Shown piece by piece: positions 51,977-60,502 of a stretch of DNA of 64,000 nt. The stretch's first letter is position 1, and every line of letters starts with the position of its first letter. The notes beneath the pieces were generated by a model, which saw nothing but the letters and a program-made list of their open reading frames with translations, made no database searches and was not told where the DNA came from. Source of the DNA: Claveliimonas bilis (GTDB lineage: Bacteria; Bacillota; Clostridia; Lachnospirales; Lachnospiraceae); NCBI RefSeq assembly GCF_020892095.1, contig NZ_AP024845.1, forward strand, positions 744,001 through 808,000, read 5' to 3'. Both the position numbers and the translations under genes were made by a program.

Positions 51977-53756
51977 AAAAATTTCATCTACGGACAACGC
52001 TCCGGACCAAAAATCGAAAAACAGACAGACGCTGAAGCGGATCCTCCGCCATATCCGCCCTTACCTGGGATATGTTATCCTGTCTTTGCTCCTTTCCGCT
52101 TTTACCGTTGCTTTGACTCTCTATGTCCCCATTCTTACGGGGCGGGGCGTGGACGCCATTGCCGGAAAAGGAGCTGTGGATTTTGACGCCCTCCTGGCCG
52201 TCATTTCTTCTATCATGATTTCCGTTATCCTTACCAGCGCCGGTCAGTGGATCATGAATCACATCAACAACAAAATTACCTATCATATTGTAAAAGACCT
52301 GCGCGTGCAGGCATTTGAAAAGCTGCAAAAACTGCCTCTTTCCTATGTGGACCGCCATTCTTCCGGAGATCTGATCAGCCGTATTATTACAGATATCGAT
52401 CAGTTTTCTGACGGTCTTTTGCTTGGATTTACCCAGCTTTTTACAGGGGTTGCAACCATTGCGGGAACCATCTGCTTTATGCTTGCCATCAATCCTTTCA
52501 TTGCGCTTGTGGTGATCGTTCTAAGCCCCCTGTCCTTCCTGCTGGCAAATTTCATATCTAGGAAATCTTTTGCCATGTTCCAAAAACAGTCCCAGACCCG
52601 CGGAGAGCTGACCGGATTTACCAATGAAATGCTGGGCGGGATCAAGGTTGTCCAGGCTTTCGGCCACCAGGATGAGGCACAGAAAACATTTGATGAGATC
52701 AATGAACGGCTTTCCGGCTATTCGCTGAAAGCCACTTTCTTCTCCTCTATTACCAATCCGGCCACCCGGTTTATGTACTCCTGCATCTATGCGGGCGTCA
52801 CCATTGCCGGATGTTTCGGAACGATTCACGGCATGCTGACTGTTGGACAGCTGTCCAGCTTTTTAAGTTACACAAACCAGTACACAAAACCCTTTAATGA
52901 CATCACAAGCGTTATGACAGAATTTCAAAATTCTCTCGCCTCAGCCGGTCGTGTCTTTGAGCTGATAGACGAGCCGGATGCGCCGAAAGAACCGGAAGAC
53001 GCTGCCGCACTTCATGATCCTAAAGGTGAGATTAAAATCAGTCACGTGGATTTCTCCTACGTACCTGAAAAACCTCTGATACGGGACCTGAACCTTTCCG
53101 TGCGTCCCGGTCAGCGTATTGCGATCGTAGGACCTACCGGATGCGGAAAGACAACTGTCATCAATCTTCTGATGCGCTTCTATGATGTGCAGTCGGGATC
53201 CATCGAGGTAGACGGGCATGATATCCGCCGGCTCACCCGCCATTCCCTTCGGACAAGTTATGGAATGGTGCTTCAGGAAACGTGGCTGAAATCCGCTTCC
53301 ATCCGGGACAACATTGCCTACGGAAAGCCTGACGCCTCCATGGAAGAAATCATTGCCGCTGCCAAAAAGGCACATGCCCACAGCTTTATCATGCGTATGC
53401 CGGAAGGATATGATACGGTCATCAGCGAAGGAGGAGAAAATCTTTCTCAGGGGCAGAAGCAGCTGCTTTGCATTGCGCGTATCATGCTCTGTCTGCCGCC
53501 AATGCTGATCTTAGATGAGGCGACTTCTTCCATCGATACGATGACAGAAATCCGGATCCAGCGCGCTTTTGAAACTTTGATGAAAGGGCGCACCAGCTTC
53601 ATTGTAGCTCACCGCCTCTCTACCATCCAAAGCTCAGATGTGATCCTCGTCATGGATCAGGGACATATTGTGGAGCAGGGCACTCACCAGGAGCTTCTTG
53701 AAAAGGGCGGCTTCTACGCGAAGCTCTACAACAGCCAGTTTGCGGCAGATACGTAA
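51969..53756 (+). CDS. ABC exporter half-transporter, catalytic subunit
   Basis: A 595-residue partner of the upstream half-transporter. Six membrane helices are followed by an ATPase with Walker A GPTGCGKTT, signature LSQGQKQLL and canonical Walker B MLILDEATSSID, then AHRLSTIQSSD. The start at 51969 (MSEKISSTDNA) follows AAAGGAGG; longer reading from 51738 is an out-of-place extension into the upstream gene. Together the two form an asymmetric heterodimeric exporter. Confidence 0.93.
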   Translation: MSEKISSTDNAPDQKSKNRQTLKRILRHIRPYLGYVILSLLLSAFTVALTLYVPILTGRGVDAIAGKGAVDFDALLAVISSIMISVILTSAGQWIMNHINNKITYHIVKDLRVQAFEKLQKLPLSYVDRHSSGDLISRIITDIDQFSDGLLLGFTQLFTGVATIAGTICFMLAINPFIALVVIVLSPLSFLLANFISRKSFAMFQKQSQTRGELTGFTNEMLGGIKVVQAFGHQDEAQKTFDEINERLSGYSLKATFFSSITNPATRFMYSCIYAGVTIAGCFGTIHGMLTVGQLSSFLSYTNQYTKPFNDITSVMTEFQNSLASAGRVFELIDEPDAPKEPEDAAALHDPKGEIKISHVDFSYVPEKPLIRDLNLSVRPGQRIAIVGPTGCGKTTVINLLMRFYDVQSGSIEVDGHDIRRLTRHSLRTSYGMVLQETWLKSASIRDNIAYGKPDASMEEIIAAAKKAHAHSFIMRMPEGYDTVISEGGENLSQGQKQLLCIARIMLCLPPMLILDEATSSIDTMTEIRIQRAFETLMKGRTSFIVAHRLSTIQSSDVILVMDQGHIVEQGTHQELLEKGGFYAKLYNSQFAADT

Positions 53757-53841
53757 AGAAAGATTTTTTCAAAATTAACGGTTGACATTACTGTAATCTT
53801 ATAATATAATTATTTTTGCTGTGAGAGATTACAGCAAAGAT

Positions 53842-53915
53842 GTGGGCGTAGCTCAGCTGGATAGAGCGTTTGGCTACGGACCAAAAGGTCGGGGGTTCGA
53901 ATCCTCTCGCCCACG
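53842..53915 (+). tRNA. tRNA-Arg (anticodon ACG)
   Basis: Acceptor GTGGGCG/CGCCCAC, D arm GCTC/GAGC, anticodon stem TTTGG/CCAAA with loop CTACGGA (anticodon ACG), T arm GGGGG/CCTCT with two G-T pairs and loop TTCGAAT, discriminator G. ACG is the substrate of TadA to give ICG. The 3' CCA is not encoded. Confidence 0.95.
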
Positions 53916-53920
53916 CGCCT

Positions 53921-53953
53921 AAAGCACTGTAGAAACTACAGTGCTTTTTTCTT
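53921..53953 (+). terminator. Terminator after tRNA-Arg
   Basis: A 12-bp stem AAAGCACTGTAG / CTACAGTGCTTT (53921-53932, 53936-53947) with 3-nt loop and T run. Confidence 0.9.
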
Positions 53954-54043
53954 TTTAACATTCACAAAATGCTTTCCCTTTTTTCACATATATTTAATAT
54001 TACATTCACATTTTAAACACAAATACGCGGTATATTATAATTG

Positions 54044-54129
54044 TTCAAAGGATAAAACCTTTGACAATATAAATTTTCTTTTTCATAATTTCCCCCTCCG
54101 GTCAGAGTTCCCCGCTCTGACCTTTTTTT
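54044..54129 (+). ncRNA. Candidate small RNA with C-rich anti-Shine-Dalgarno segment
   Basis: A compact unit with no ORF: -10 TATAAT (54036-54041; weak -35 TTAAAC at 54013-54018, 17-bp spacer), a hairpin CAAAGG/CCTTTG (54046-54051, 54058-54063), an unpaired stretch ending CCCCCTCC (54092-54099, complement of a GGAGGGGG ribosome site), then a strong terminator GGTCAGAG/CTCTGACC with T7 (54100-54129) whose loop TTCCCCG is again C-rich. The C-rich unpaired motif is the kind used by Firmicute trans-acting sRNAs. It could instead be an attenuator leader of the pdxK-like gene 80 bp downstream. Exact 5' end uncertain. Confidence 0.55.
54100..54129 (+). terminator. Terminator of the candidate sRNA
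   Basis: 8-bp perfect stem (54100-54107 with 54115-54122), 7-nt loop, T7 tail. Confidence 0.85.
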
Positions 54130-54210
54130 GTGCGAAAAAACGCTACCAAAATGCAGGCTAAGGCAGTATAATAAATTCTGTTATATATTGATAAAGGACG
54201 GTGAAATCGA

Positions 54211-55065
54211 TTGACAAAAAAAATTGCTGTAATCAACGATCTATCAGGGTTTGGACGTTGTTCCCTCACCGCGGCTATTTCAGTTATCTCCGCTATGGGA
54301 GTACAGCCCTGTCCGCTTCCGACTGCAATCTTAAGCGCACAGACCGGATATGACAATTATTATTGTGACAGTTATACAGATAAAATGCCTCTGATACGGG
54401 CGGAATGGGAAAAGATGGGCGTAGCTTTTGACGGTATCTATACTGGCTTTCTCGCCGATGAGCGGCAGGTGAATCAGATATATATGTTTCTTGAAAGCTT
54501 TCTGAAAGAACATACTTTTCTCCTGGTAGATCCCGTGCTGGGCGGCGACGGAAAGCCTCACTCCCTTTTTACGCCCCGGCTTCTTGAAAAAATGAAGGAG
54601 CTCTGTTTCAGGGCAGATATTATCACTCCCAATCTGACTGAGCTTTGTCTGCTCACCGGAGCGGATTATGAAGAGCTTTCACAGATCGGGACACCTTTTC
54701 TCCTCATGGAGGTGGTTGCTGAACTTGGCAGATCGCTTTTTCAGGAACGTCTCCACCAGGTTCTTGTCACAGGGATCCGTTATACAGATGAAGACGGTGT
54801 TGATCAGATGGGAAACCTCTTTCTGTCCGAAAAGGATCAGAAGCTGATCCCCTTTCCGTATATCGGAGGAAGCTATTCCGGCACAGGCGATCTGTTTGCC
54901 TCCTGCATTGCCGCCGGCATTGCCAGAGGAGATACACCGGAAACGGCAGCAGAGCTGGCTGGCGAATTTATCAGCTTGGCCATTGCTGATTCCATCAAAG
55001 AACAGGTGCCTCGCAACGACGGTGTCAATTATGAAAAATACCTGTCTATGCTTGCATCTTCTTAG
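54211..55065 (+). CDS. Pyridoxamine/pyridoxal kinase (PdxK/PdxY-like)
   Basis: A 284-residue ribokinase-superfamily kinase with a TTG start at 54211. Family motifs are INDLSGFGRCSLTAAISVISAMGVQPCPLPTAILS split as NDLSGFGR and PTAILSAQTG, LVDPVLGGDG, TPNLTELCLLTG and GTGDLFASCIAAGIA (the catalytic GTGD). It phosphorylates vitamin B6 vitamers to salvage PLP. A -10 TATAAT at 54167-54172 gives it a possible own promoter after the sRNA terminator. Confidence 0.9.
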   Translation: MTKKIAVINDLSGFGRCSLTAAISVISAMGVQPCPLPTAILSAQTGYDNYYCDSYTDKMPLIRAEWEKMGVAFDGIYTGFLADERQVNQIYMFLESFLKEHTFLLVDPVLGGDGKPHSLFTPRLLEKMKELCFRADIITPNLTELCLLTGADYEELSQIGTPFLLMEVVAELGRSLFQERLHQVLVTGIRYTDEDGVDQMGNLFLSEKDQKLIPFPYIGGSYSGTGDLFASCIAAGIARGDTPETAAELAGEFISLAIADSIKEQVPRNDGVNYEKYLSMLASS

Positions 55066-55103
55066 AACAAAGAGACAGAGTAAAAACTCTGTCCCTTTTT
55101 GAA

Positions 55104-56825
55104 CTAATGAAATCCTCTATATCGATTTAAGCAGGCATACAGCTCCTGCTTCCTTGCCATGGCAAGCGATACAGGAACATAAGAACCTTTCACCAGACTT
55201 ACCAGGCCCTTCTTTTCCATCTCACTCCAAAGTTCTTCTGCCAGCTCTTCCAGGCTTTTCTTATTTCCTGTTTCCATTTTATCTATCACATTTTTCAGAG
55301 CATAACTTAGGGCCGCTGTCTGCTCGCCGTCTGTGATCTGCTCCACATATTTCAGCTCTACTGTATCTTTTCCAAGGGAAAAGCTGTCTTTCCCAAACTG
55401 TTTTATCTTAATCTGTCCGTGCTTTTTCTCAATTTTTCCAATCCTTGGATGTCTGGACATTTTTTCCCATTTCAAAGTATTTTCCGTTTCTTTGCGGTGC
55501 ATTTCCATAAAACTTTGCTCTTTGGCATTTTGGCTGCAGATTGTACGAACCTGTTCTGTAATATCCTTGGCCCGATAGGTATCCATCTGAATGATCTTAT
55601 CAGCAATGTAAAAATAAGCCCCCGAACTTCCGGCCACCAGAATGACAGAGATTCCTTTTTCTTCATAGAGCTTTCTTGCCTGCTCAATAAATGGGGTGAT
55701 CGGCTCCTGCTCTCTGGCGATCACAGACTGCATCAGCGCATCTCTCACCATGAAATTCGTAGCAGAAGTATCTTCATCAATAAGAAGCGCTCCTGCTCCC
55801 GCTTCCACTGCCTCTACTGCATTTGCAGCCTGCGAGGTGGAACCGCTGGCGTCTTCTGTCGAGAAGTCTACCGTATCTTTCCCGTTTGGAAGGTGATTGA
55901 TAAAAGGTGAAATATTCACATGAGAGACTGCTCTTCCATCCTCCGCACGGATTTTCATTGCCGTATCATCCGTAATAACATACTCTCTTCCGTCGCCGGC
56001 AATGTGATTATACACACCTAACTCCAGCGCCTTTAAGAGCGTAGATTTTCCATGGTAGCCGCCGCCCACGATCAGCGTGATCCCTCTTGGGATACCCATG
56101 CCGCGTACTTTCCCTCTGTAGGGAAGGTCCAGTTCTATCTCCATACTTTTTGGGCTTTCAAATACAACTGCCTTTTTCATAGGTTTGTCAGAAACGCCGC
56201 TTTCCCTTGGAAGAATGGAACCATTTGCCACAAACGCTGCAAGATTCCTTTTTTTCAACTCTTCCCGGATGTAAGTCTGATCCTGCGCCAGCTCTGTCAC
56301 CTTCCGAACAGTCTGACTGTTCAGACTTTTATAATACAGCGCTTTTTTCACACACTGCGGAATGTAATCAAATAAAATCTTCTTCAGCTCCGGTGCATTG
56401 ATGGTTCTTCCGTTGGCAGGGAAGCCTACCTCAAAGCGCACCAGGATCCGTCTTTCATTCATTTCAAGCGCCGTGCGCTCCAGCACCTGCTGCCCACATC
56501 TGCTGATACTGATCAGACCGCTCTTTCCGGATCCTTTAGCCTGAAACATATAGGCAGAAATCTGCCGTCCAAATTCTCTCGTCAGATAATCCTGAAGAGC
56601 AATTCTTTTATCTTTTCTGTTGTACAGCTCTTCCGGAAAGCCTGCTGTCTTTGAAGCGATCTCCACACTCAGTTTGGAAGGACCGGCAAAAGGGTCTCCC
56701 TGGACATGGTCGATGTGGAGGATGTACCCCGGAAACTGCCAGCTTCCTGCAAGACTTTTATATGCCGGATAACTTTTCCGATGTATATTCATAAGCTGCT
56801 GCTCTAACTGTACCGATGTATTCAT
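55104..56825 (-). CDS. ABC-class P-loop ATPase, PF09818-type, function unknown
   Basis: A 573-residue soluble ATPase. Residues ~10-230 form a family-specific N-domain. A P-loop GGGYHGKSTLLKALELG follows near residue 255, with a Walker B-like AGALLIDEDTSATNFMVRD and later VILVAGSSGAYFYIADKIIQMD. This is the predicted ABC-class ATPase family (PF09818) whose role is not established. The start at 56825 follows GGGAG. It begins 2 bp before the xpt stop, so it is co-translated with xpt. Confidence 0.85.
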   Translation of the reverse strand: MNTSVQLEQQLMNIHRKSYPAYKSLAGSWQFPGYILHIDHVQGDPFAGPSKLSVEIASKTAGFPEELYNRKDKRIALQDYLTREFGRQISAYMFQAKGSGKSGLISISRCGQQVLERTALEMNERRILVRFEVGFPANGRTINAPELKKILFDYIPQCVKKALYYKSLNSQTVRKVTELAQDQTYIREELKKRNLAAFVANGSILPRESGVSDKPMKKAVVFESPKSMEIELDLPYRGKVRGMGIPRGITLIVGGGYHGKSTLLKALELGVYNHIAGDGREYVITDDTAMKIRAEDGRAVSHVNISPFINHLPNGKDTVDFSTEDASGSTSQAANAVEAVEAGAGALLIDEDTSATNFMVRDALMQSVIAREQEPITPFIEQARKLYEEKGISVILVAGSSGAYFYIADKIIQMDTYRAKDITEQVRTICSQNAKEQSFMEMHRKETENTLKWEKMSRHPRIGKIEKKHGQIKIKQFGKDSFSLGKDTVELKYVEQITDGEQTAALSYALKNVIDKMETGNKKSLEELAEELWSEMEKKGLVSLVKGSYVPVSLAMARKQELYACLNRYRGFH

Positions 56826-56826
56826 A

Positions 56827-57414
56827 CTACACTCCCTGCTCTCTGAATTGGATGGTTCCTGTTTTTTCATCCATTGCATCTACAATCGCCAGTGACTCCA
56901 GCTGATATCCGAGATTCCGGATAATGCTTCCCCCTGCCTGGAATCCTTTTTCTATGACAATGCCGATTCCTTCCACTGTAGCTCCGGCCATCTGTACAAT
57001 CTGGATCAGTCCCTGAAGCGCACATCCGTTGGCAAGGAAATCATCTATGATCAGAACATGGTCCTCTTCATTTAAAAATTTCTGTGATACGATCACCTGA
57101 TTTTTACACTTGTGAGTAAAGGACTCTACTTCCGCTACATACATTTCTCCTTCCAGATTAATACTCTGGGTTTTCTTTGCAAATACGACAGGCACCTGAA
57201 AATGCTGGGCTGCCACACAGGCAATCCCTATACCGGAAGCCTCGATCGTCAGGATTTTATTGATTGGTTTTTGTGCAAATCTTCTTTTAAACTCTGCTCC
57301 AATCTGATCAAACAGCTGAATGTCCATCTGATGATTCAAAAAGCTGTCTACCTTCAACACATTCCCTTCTTTGATAATTCCATCTTTTACTATACGTTCC
57401 TCTAAAAAATTCAT
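56827..57414 (-). CDS. xpt: Xanthine phosphoribosyltransferase
   Basis: A 195-residue type I phosphoribosyltransferase for xanthine salvage. It has [12 protein letters not shown] (the Xpt hallmark) near the N-terminus, [17 protein letters not shown], the PRPP motif [18 protein letters not shown], and a C-terminal [19 protein letters not shown]. The third of three ATGs (57414) is used, after AGAGGA. No purine riboswitch is seen in the 40-bp leader. Operon with the PF09818 ATPase. Confidence 0.93.
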   Translation of the reverse strand: MNFLEERIVKDGIIKEGNVLKVDSFLNHQMDIQLFDQIGAEFKRRFAQKPINKILTIEASGIGIACVAAQHFQVPVVFAKKTQSINLEGEMYVAEVESFTHKCKNQVIVSQKFLNEEDHVLIIDDFLANGCALQGLIQIVQMAGATVEGIGIVIEKGFQAGGSIIRNLGYQLESLAIVDAMDEKTGTIQFREQGV

Positions 57415-57452
57415 CATCATTCCTCTTTTGCATCTTTTTGGTTTTAAACACT

Positions 57453-57481
57453 ATTATAGGAGAAAATATCATGCTTGACAA
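57453..57481 (-). promoter_or_regulatory. Promoter of xpt
   Basis: Minus strand: -35 TTGTCA (57476-57481), 17-bp spacer, -10 TATAAT (57453-57458). Confidence 0.75.
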
Positions 57482-57548
57482 TCTGTTTTTTCGGCAATTT
57501 CCCATTCCCGACAGATTAACACTTCCCTCCTTTTTCATGCAGATAAAA

Positions 57549-57599
57549 GGGTAGCGTCGGTGTACAAGGGGCAATACCCCTTGTACACCGACGCTACCC
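57549..57599. repeat. 23-bp perfect inverted repeat, AGCGTCGGTGTACA family
   Basis: Arms 57549-57571 and 57577-57599 are exact complements around a 5-nt CAATA loop, between the divergent xpt and EamA genes. The arm core AGCGTCGGTGTACAAG recurs as single or imperfect copies at 42783-42798 (within thiF-thiG spacer), 59361-59395 (imperfect palindrome) and 10459-10472 (AGCGTCAGTGTACA). No long T run follows on the plus strand. Confidence 0.75.
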
Positions 57600-57695
57600 A
57601 AATCCGTTGACACATAAAAACAGACGCTGTATCATCCAAATAGATATATATGCCGTCAGAAAGGCAAAAACACAAAAAAGAGGTGTGTATTTTGT

Positions 57696-58574
57696 ATGTG
57701 GATTTTATTTGCCTTTGGTTCCGCCTTCTTTTCAGGATTAACTGCTATTCTTGCAAAATGCGGGATTCAAAAAACAGATTCAACTGCAGCAACCGCAGTG
57801 AGGACGATTATCGTCTTAATTTTTTCATGGATCATGGTTTTTATTGTCGGCTCACAGGATACTATAACAAATTTGTCCGTAAAGACATGGATCTTTTTAA
57901 TCCTTTCCGGTTTATCTACAGGCGCCTCCTGGCTCTGCTATTTCAGGGCATTACAGATCGGAAATGTCAACAAAGTAGTTCCTATTGATAAATCAAGTAC
58001 GATCCTGACTATGCTGCTTGCATTTGTCTTTTTCCACGAAGGTTTCACATGGCTAAGCGGCACAGCGGTCATATTGATCGCAGTTGGGACAATGTTAATG
58101 ATTGAAAAAAGAGATGTTGCTGCAGAAGAACATATCAGCGGAAAAGGATGGCTGGTTTATGCTGTTCTGTCTGCTGTATTTGCCAGTTTGACTTCGATCC
58201 TGGGAAAGATCGGAATAGAAAATGTAGAATCAAATTTAGGCACGGCAATCCGTACCGCAGTCGTTCTTATCATGGCCTGGATCATTGTCTTTGTTACAGG
58301 AAAATCTGATAAACTTCATAAAATCCCAAAACGGGAACTATTATTTATATGCTTATCCGGAATCGCTACCGGCGGCGCGTGGCTCTGCTATTATCGGGCG
58401 TTGCAGGACGGACCTGCAAGTGTTGTCGTTCCGATTGATAAATTAAGCATATTGGTAACCATTGCCTTTTCTTATATCGTGTTCAAAGAAAAACTGTCAA
58501 AGAAGTCCGGCCCGGGCCTTTTGCTGATCGTGTTGGGTACTTTTTTGATGATAGTCCCAACACTCTCAGCCTGA
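57696..58574 (+). CDS. EamA/DMT family transporter
   Basis: A 292-residue membrane protein of ten predicted helices in two EamA repeats; each half holds a similar block: SGLSTGASWLCYFRALQIGNVNKVVPIDK in the first and SGIATGGAWLCYYRALQDG in the second. Drug/metabolite superfamily; substrate unknown. Start at 57696 after AGAGGTG. Its stop is 5 bp from the convergent CMD gene end. Confidence 0.9.
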   Translation: MWILFAFGSAFFSGLTAILAKCGIQKTDSTAATAVRTIIVLIFSWIMVFIVGSQDTITNLSVKTWIFLILSGLSTGASWLCYFRALQIGNVNKVVPIDKSSTILTMLLAFVFFHEGFTWLSGTAVILIAVGTMLMIEKRDVAAEEHISGKGWLVYAVLSAVFASLTSILGKIGIENVESNLGTAIRTAVVLIMAWIIVFVTGKSDKLHKIPKRELLFICLSGIATGGAWLCYYRALQDGPASVVVPIDKLSILVTIAFSYIVFKEKLSKKSGPGLLLIVLGTFLMIVPTLSA

Positions 58575-58579
58575 TAAGT

Positions 58580-59326
58580 TTAGTTTTTAGCTGCTTCATT
58601 GACACAGCGGAGTCCATTGAGGCTCCTTGGATAACCAAGATACGGGAGACACTGTGAAATGATCTGAATCAGAAATCCTTTATCATTTCCCACCATCATA
58701 TTTCCTGCCGCATGGCTGGTAAGCTGCGGCTCACAGCCGCCCTGTGCCAGAAGGAAACAAAATGTGATCATTTCCCGCTGCCTGTTGTCCAGTCCTGTCC
58801 TTGTATAATAATCTCCAAAACAGTTATCCGACAGCCACCGATTGATGTGTCTGGATTCTTCCGGTCCTGAATTTGCAAATCCCTTCATACCGTCTCCGAA
58901 AATATCCACCTGTGTCTGTTCGCCCTTCTCCAGGCGGTCTTCTCTGCCTGTAGTAGCCTGCCCCGGAAGCGGAAGCTCAATTCCCCTCTCTTCGAATATT
59001 TCATTGGTCTTATTGATAAACGGAAGGACGCGCCCGATCCCCAGATAAGCCACAGCCTGATAGACAATTTCCTTTATCTCAACCGGAGTCACACCGGCAT
59101 TCAGAGCTGCCGGCAGCACAATTTCGAACGTATCGAGTCCCTGACACCCAATCAGAGCTGCAAGAACCGCCATCATACGTGTACGGTCATCAAGGTCATC
59201 ATTGTTTACCACCTCATCAAACGCAAAGTTCTGGAAAAAATCCGAAAATTCCGGATCTGTTTCCGCCAGTCCCAACCCTTTTGCTCCAAAAAATTTTTCA
59301 CAATAACTTTTTGCCTTCTCGGTCAT
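58580..59326 (-). CDS. Carboxymuconolactone decarboxylase-family protein, two CMD repeats
   Basis: A 248-residue protein with two AhpD/CMD-like modules: LDDRTRMMAVLAALIGCQGLDTFEIVLPAALNAGVTPVEIKEIVYQ (seen in pieces) and LDNRQREMITFCFLLAQGGCEPQLTSHAAGN. No CxxC redox pair as in AhpD is visible. Such fused proteins act as decarboxylases or unknown oxidoreductases. It is downstream of the LysR gene on the same strand with 164 bp between. Confidence 0.87.
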   Translation of the reverse strand: MTEKAKSYCEKFFGAKGLGLAETDPEFSDFFQNFAFDEVVNNDDLDDRTRMMAVLAALIGCQGLDTFEIVLPAALNAGVTPVEIKEIVYQAVAYLGIGRVLPFINKTNEIFEERGIELPLPGQATTGREDRLEKGEQTQVDIFGDGMKGFANSGPEESRHINRWLSDNCFGDYYTRTGLDNRQREMITFCFLLAQGGCEPQLTSHAAGNMMVGNDKGFLIQIISQCLPYLGYPRSLNGLRCVNEAAKN

Positions 59327-59360
59327 TTCTGATTCCTCCTATTCTGCTTTATGTGAATGT

Positions 59361-59395
59361 CAGCGTCGGTATATACTGCTCATACACCGCTGCTG
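59361..59395. repeat. Imperfect palindrome of the AGCGTCGGTGTACA family
   Basis: CAGCGTCGGTATAT (59361-59374) and ATACACCGCTGCTG (59382-59395) are complementary at 11 of 14 positions. Lies between the LysR and CMD genes. Confidence 0.5.
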
Positions 59396-59490
59396 TCAGA
59401 CCTTACACTTATATGTTAATACTGCAGCAAAAAAAGTCTAATACTTTGTCTGAATACAATATCATGCTCTCCTGGCATAGTTCTGATGAT

Positions 59491-60378
59491 CTACTCTGCT
59501 TTTTTCACCGCTTTGAGAAATCTTTTTACAAGCTCCGACGGTTCTGTAGAATACAGAATGCCGTATGGGATCGTATATTTCCATTCCACAGGAATAATTT
59601 TCAACAGAGGGTGAGCGTCTTTCCAATTTTCAACAGCCATCAAAATTTCATTACTGTTCTCACACCGATTAAAAATCTCCATACTGTAGATATCAAAGTC
59701 AACCACTCGGATCTGGGGATGATTTTTCCAGATATCATCCCGAAGCTCATCTACATAGTTGCTCCAGCCCCGGTGCATCATAAGAAAATTCTCTCCGTAC
59801 AGATCCTGAAAGGTCAGCGTTTCTTTTGAGGCAAGGCGATGATTAAGTGATACTGCACAGCAGATCCTCTGTCTCGAAATTTCCATTCCCTGACATTGCC
59901 TAAGCTTCAGCATTGTCTCATCAAAAATGCCTCCCACGATATCTATATTCGTTCCCAGATTTTTTAAAATTTCCCGTGCACTCTCCTGACTGTTCATATA
60001 AGGGATCATCTGCAGTCTGATATCAGGATAATCTTTACGGACTTTCGCCCACATCTGTATTACCGGGGCGGCCGGCGTCATTGGAGATGTGCCGATACGG
60101 ATCACATTATCTTTTTCTTCCATAGCTCTCTTTGCCCGCTCCACAGAGTCTTTGCAGTACTGAATGATATATTTCGCATCTTTGTACAAAGATTTCCCGG
60201 CTTCTGTCAGAATCAGTCCTCTGTGTGTCCTTACAAACAGCTGAACTTCCAGATCCTTTTCCAGGAGATTGATCTGTTTCGTAACTGCCGGCGGAGTAAT
60301 ATACAGAGCTTCCGCCGCCTTATTAAAGCTTCCTAAATCCGCTACAACGATAAATGTTTCAAGCTGCAAATTATACAT
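59491..60378 (-). CDS. LysR family transcriptional regulator
   Basis: A 295-residue LTTR: N-terminal helix-turn-helix (LGSFNKAAEALYITPPAVTKQINLLEKDL), HRGLILTEAGKSLYKDA, then the effector domain. Ligand unknown. No divergent partner; CMD gene downstream and esterase lipoprotein upstream share the strand, so targets may be these. Confidence 0.93.
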   Translation of the reverse strand: MYNLQLETFIVVADLGSFNKAAEALYITPPAVTKQINLLEKDLEVQLFVRTHRGLILTEAGKSLYKDAKYIIQYCKDSVERAKRAMEEKDNVIRIGTSPMTPAAPVIQMWAKVRKDYPDIRLQMIPYMNSQESAREILKNLGTNIDIVGGIFDETMLKLRQCQGMEISRQRICCAVSLNHRLASKETLTFQDLYGENFLMMHRGWSNYVDELRDDIWKNHPQIRVVDFDIYSMEIFNRCENSNEILMAVENWKDAHPLLKIIPVEWKYTIPYGILYSTEPSELVKRFLKAVKKAE

Positions 60379-60502
60379 AGACCCGTCTCCTCTCTTATAT
60401 GTCTGCCATCTGTCTTAGAGCCGGTTCTGTGTAAAACTCCTGTCCTTTTCCTTCCGGCTGCCATAGTAAAACTATAATGCCGCCGGCTGGAATCTGTCAA
60501 CA

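Noticed and set aside
57415-57560. Purine riboswitch before xpt
   Set aside because: The promoter lies only ~30 bp before the start, leaving no room for the aptamer, and its conserved core is absent.
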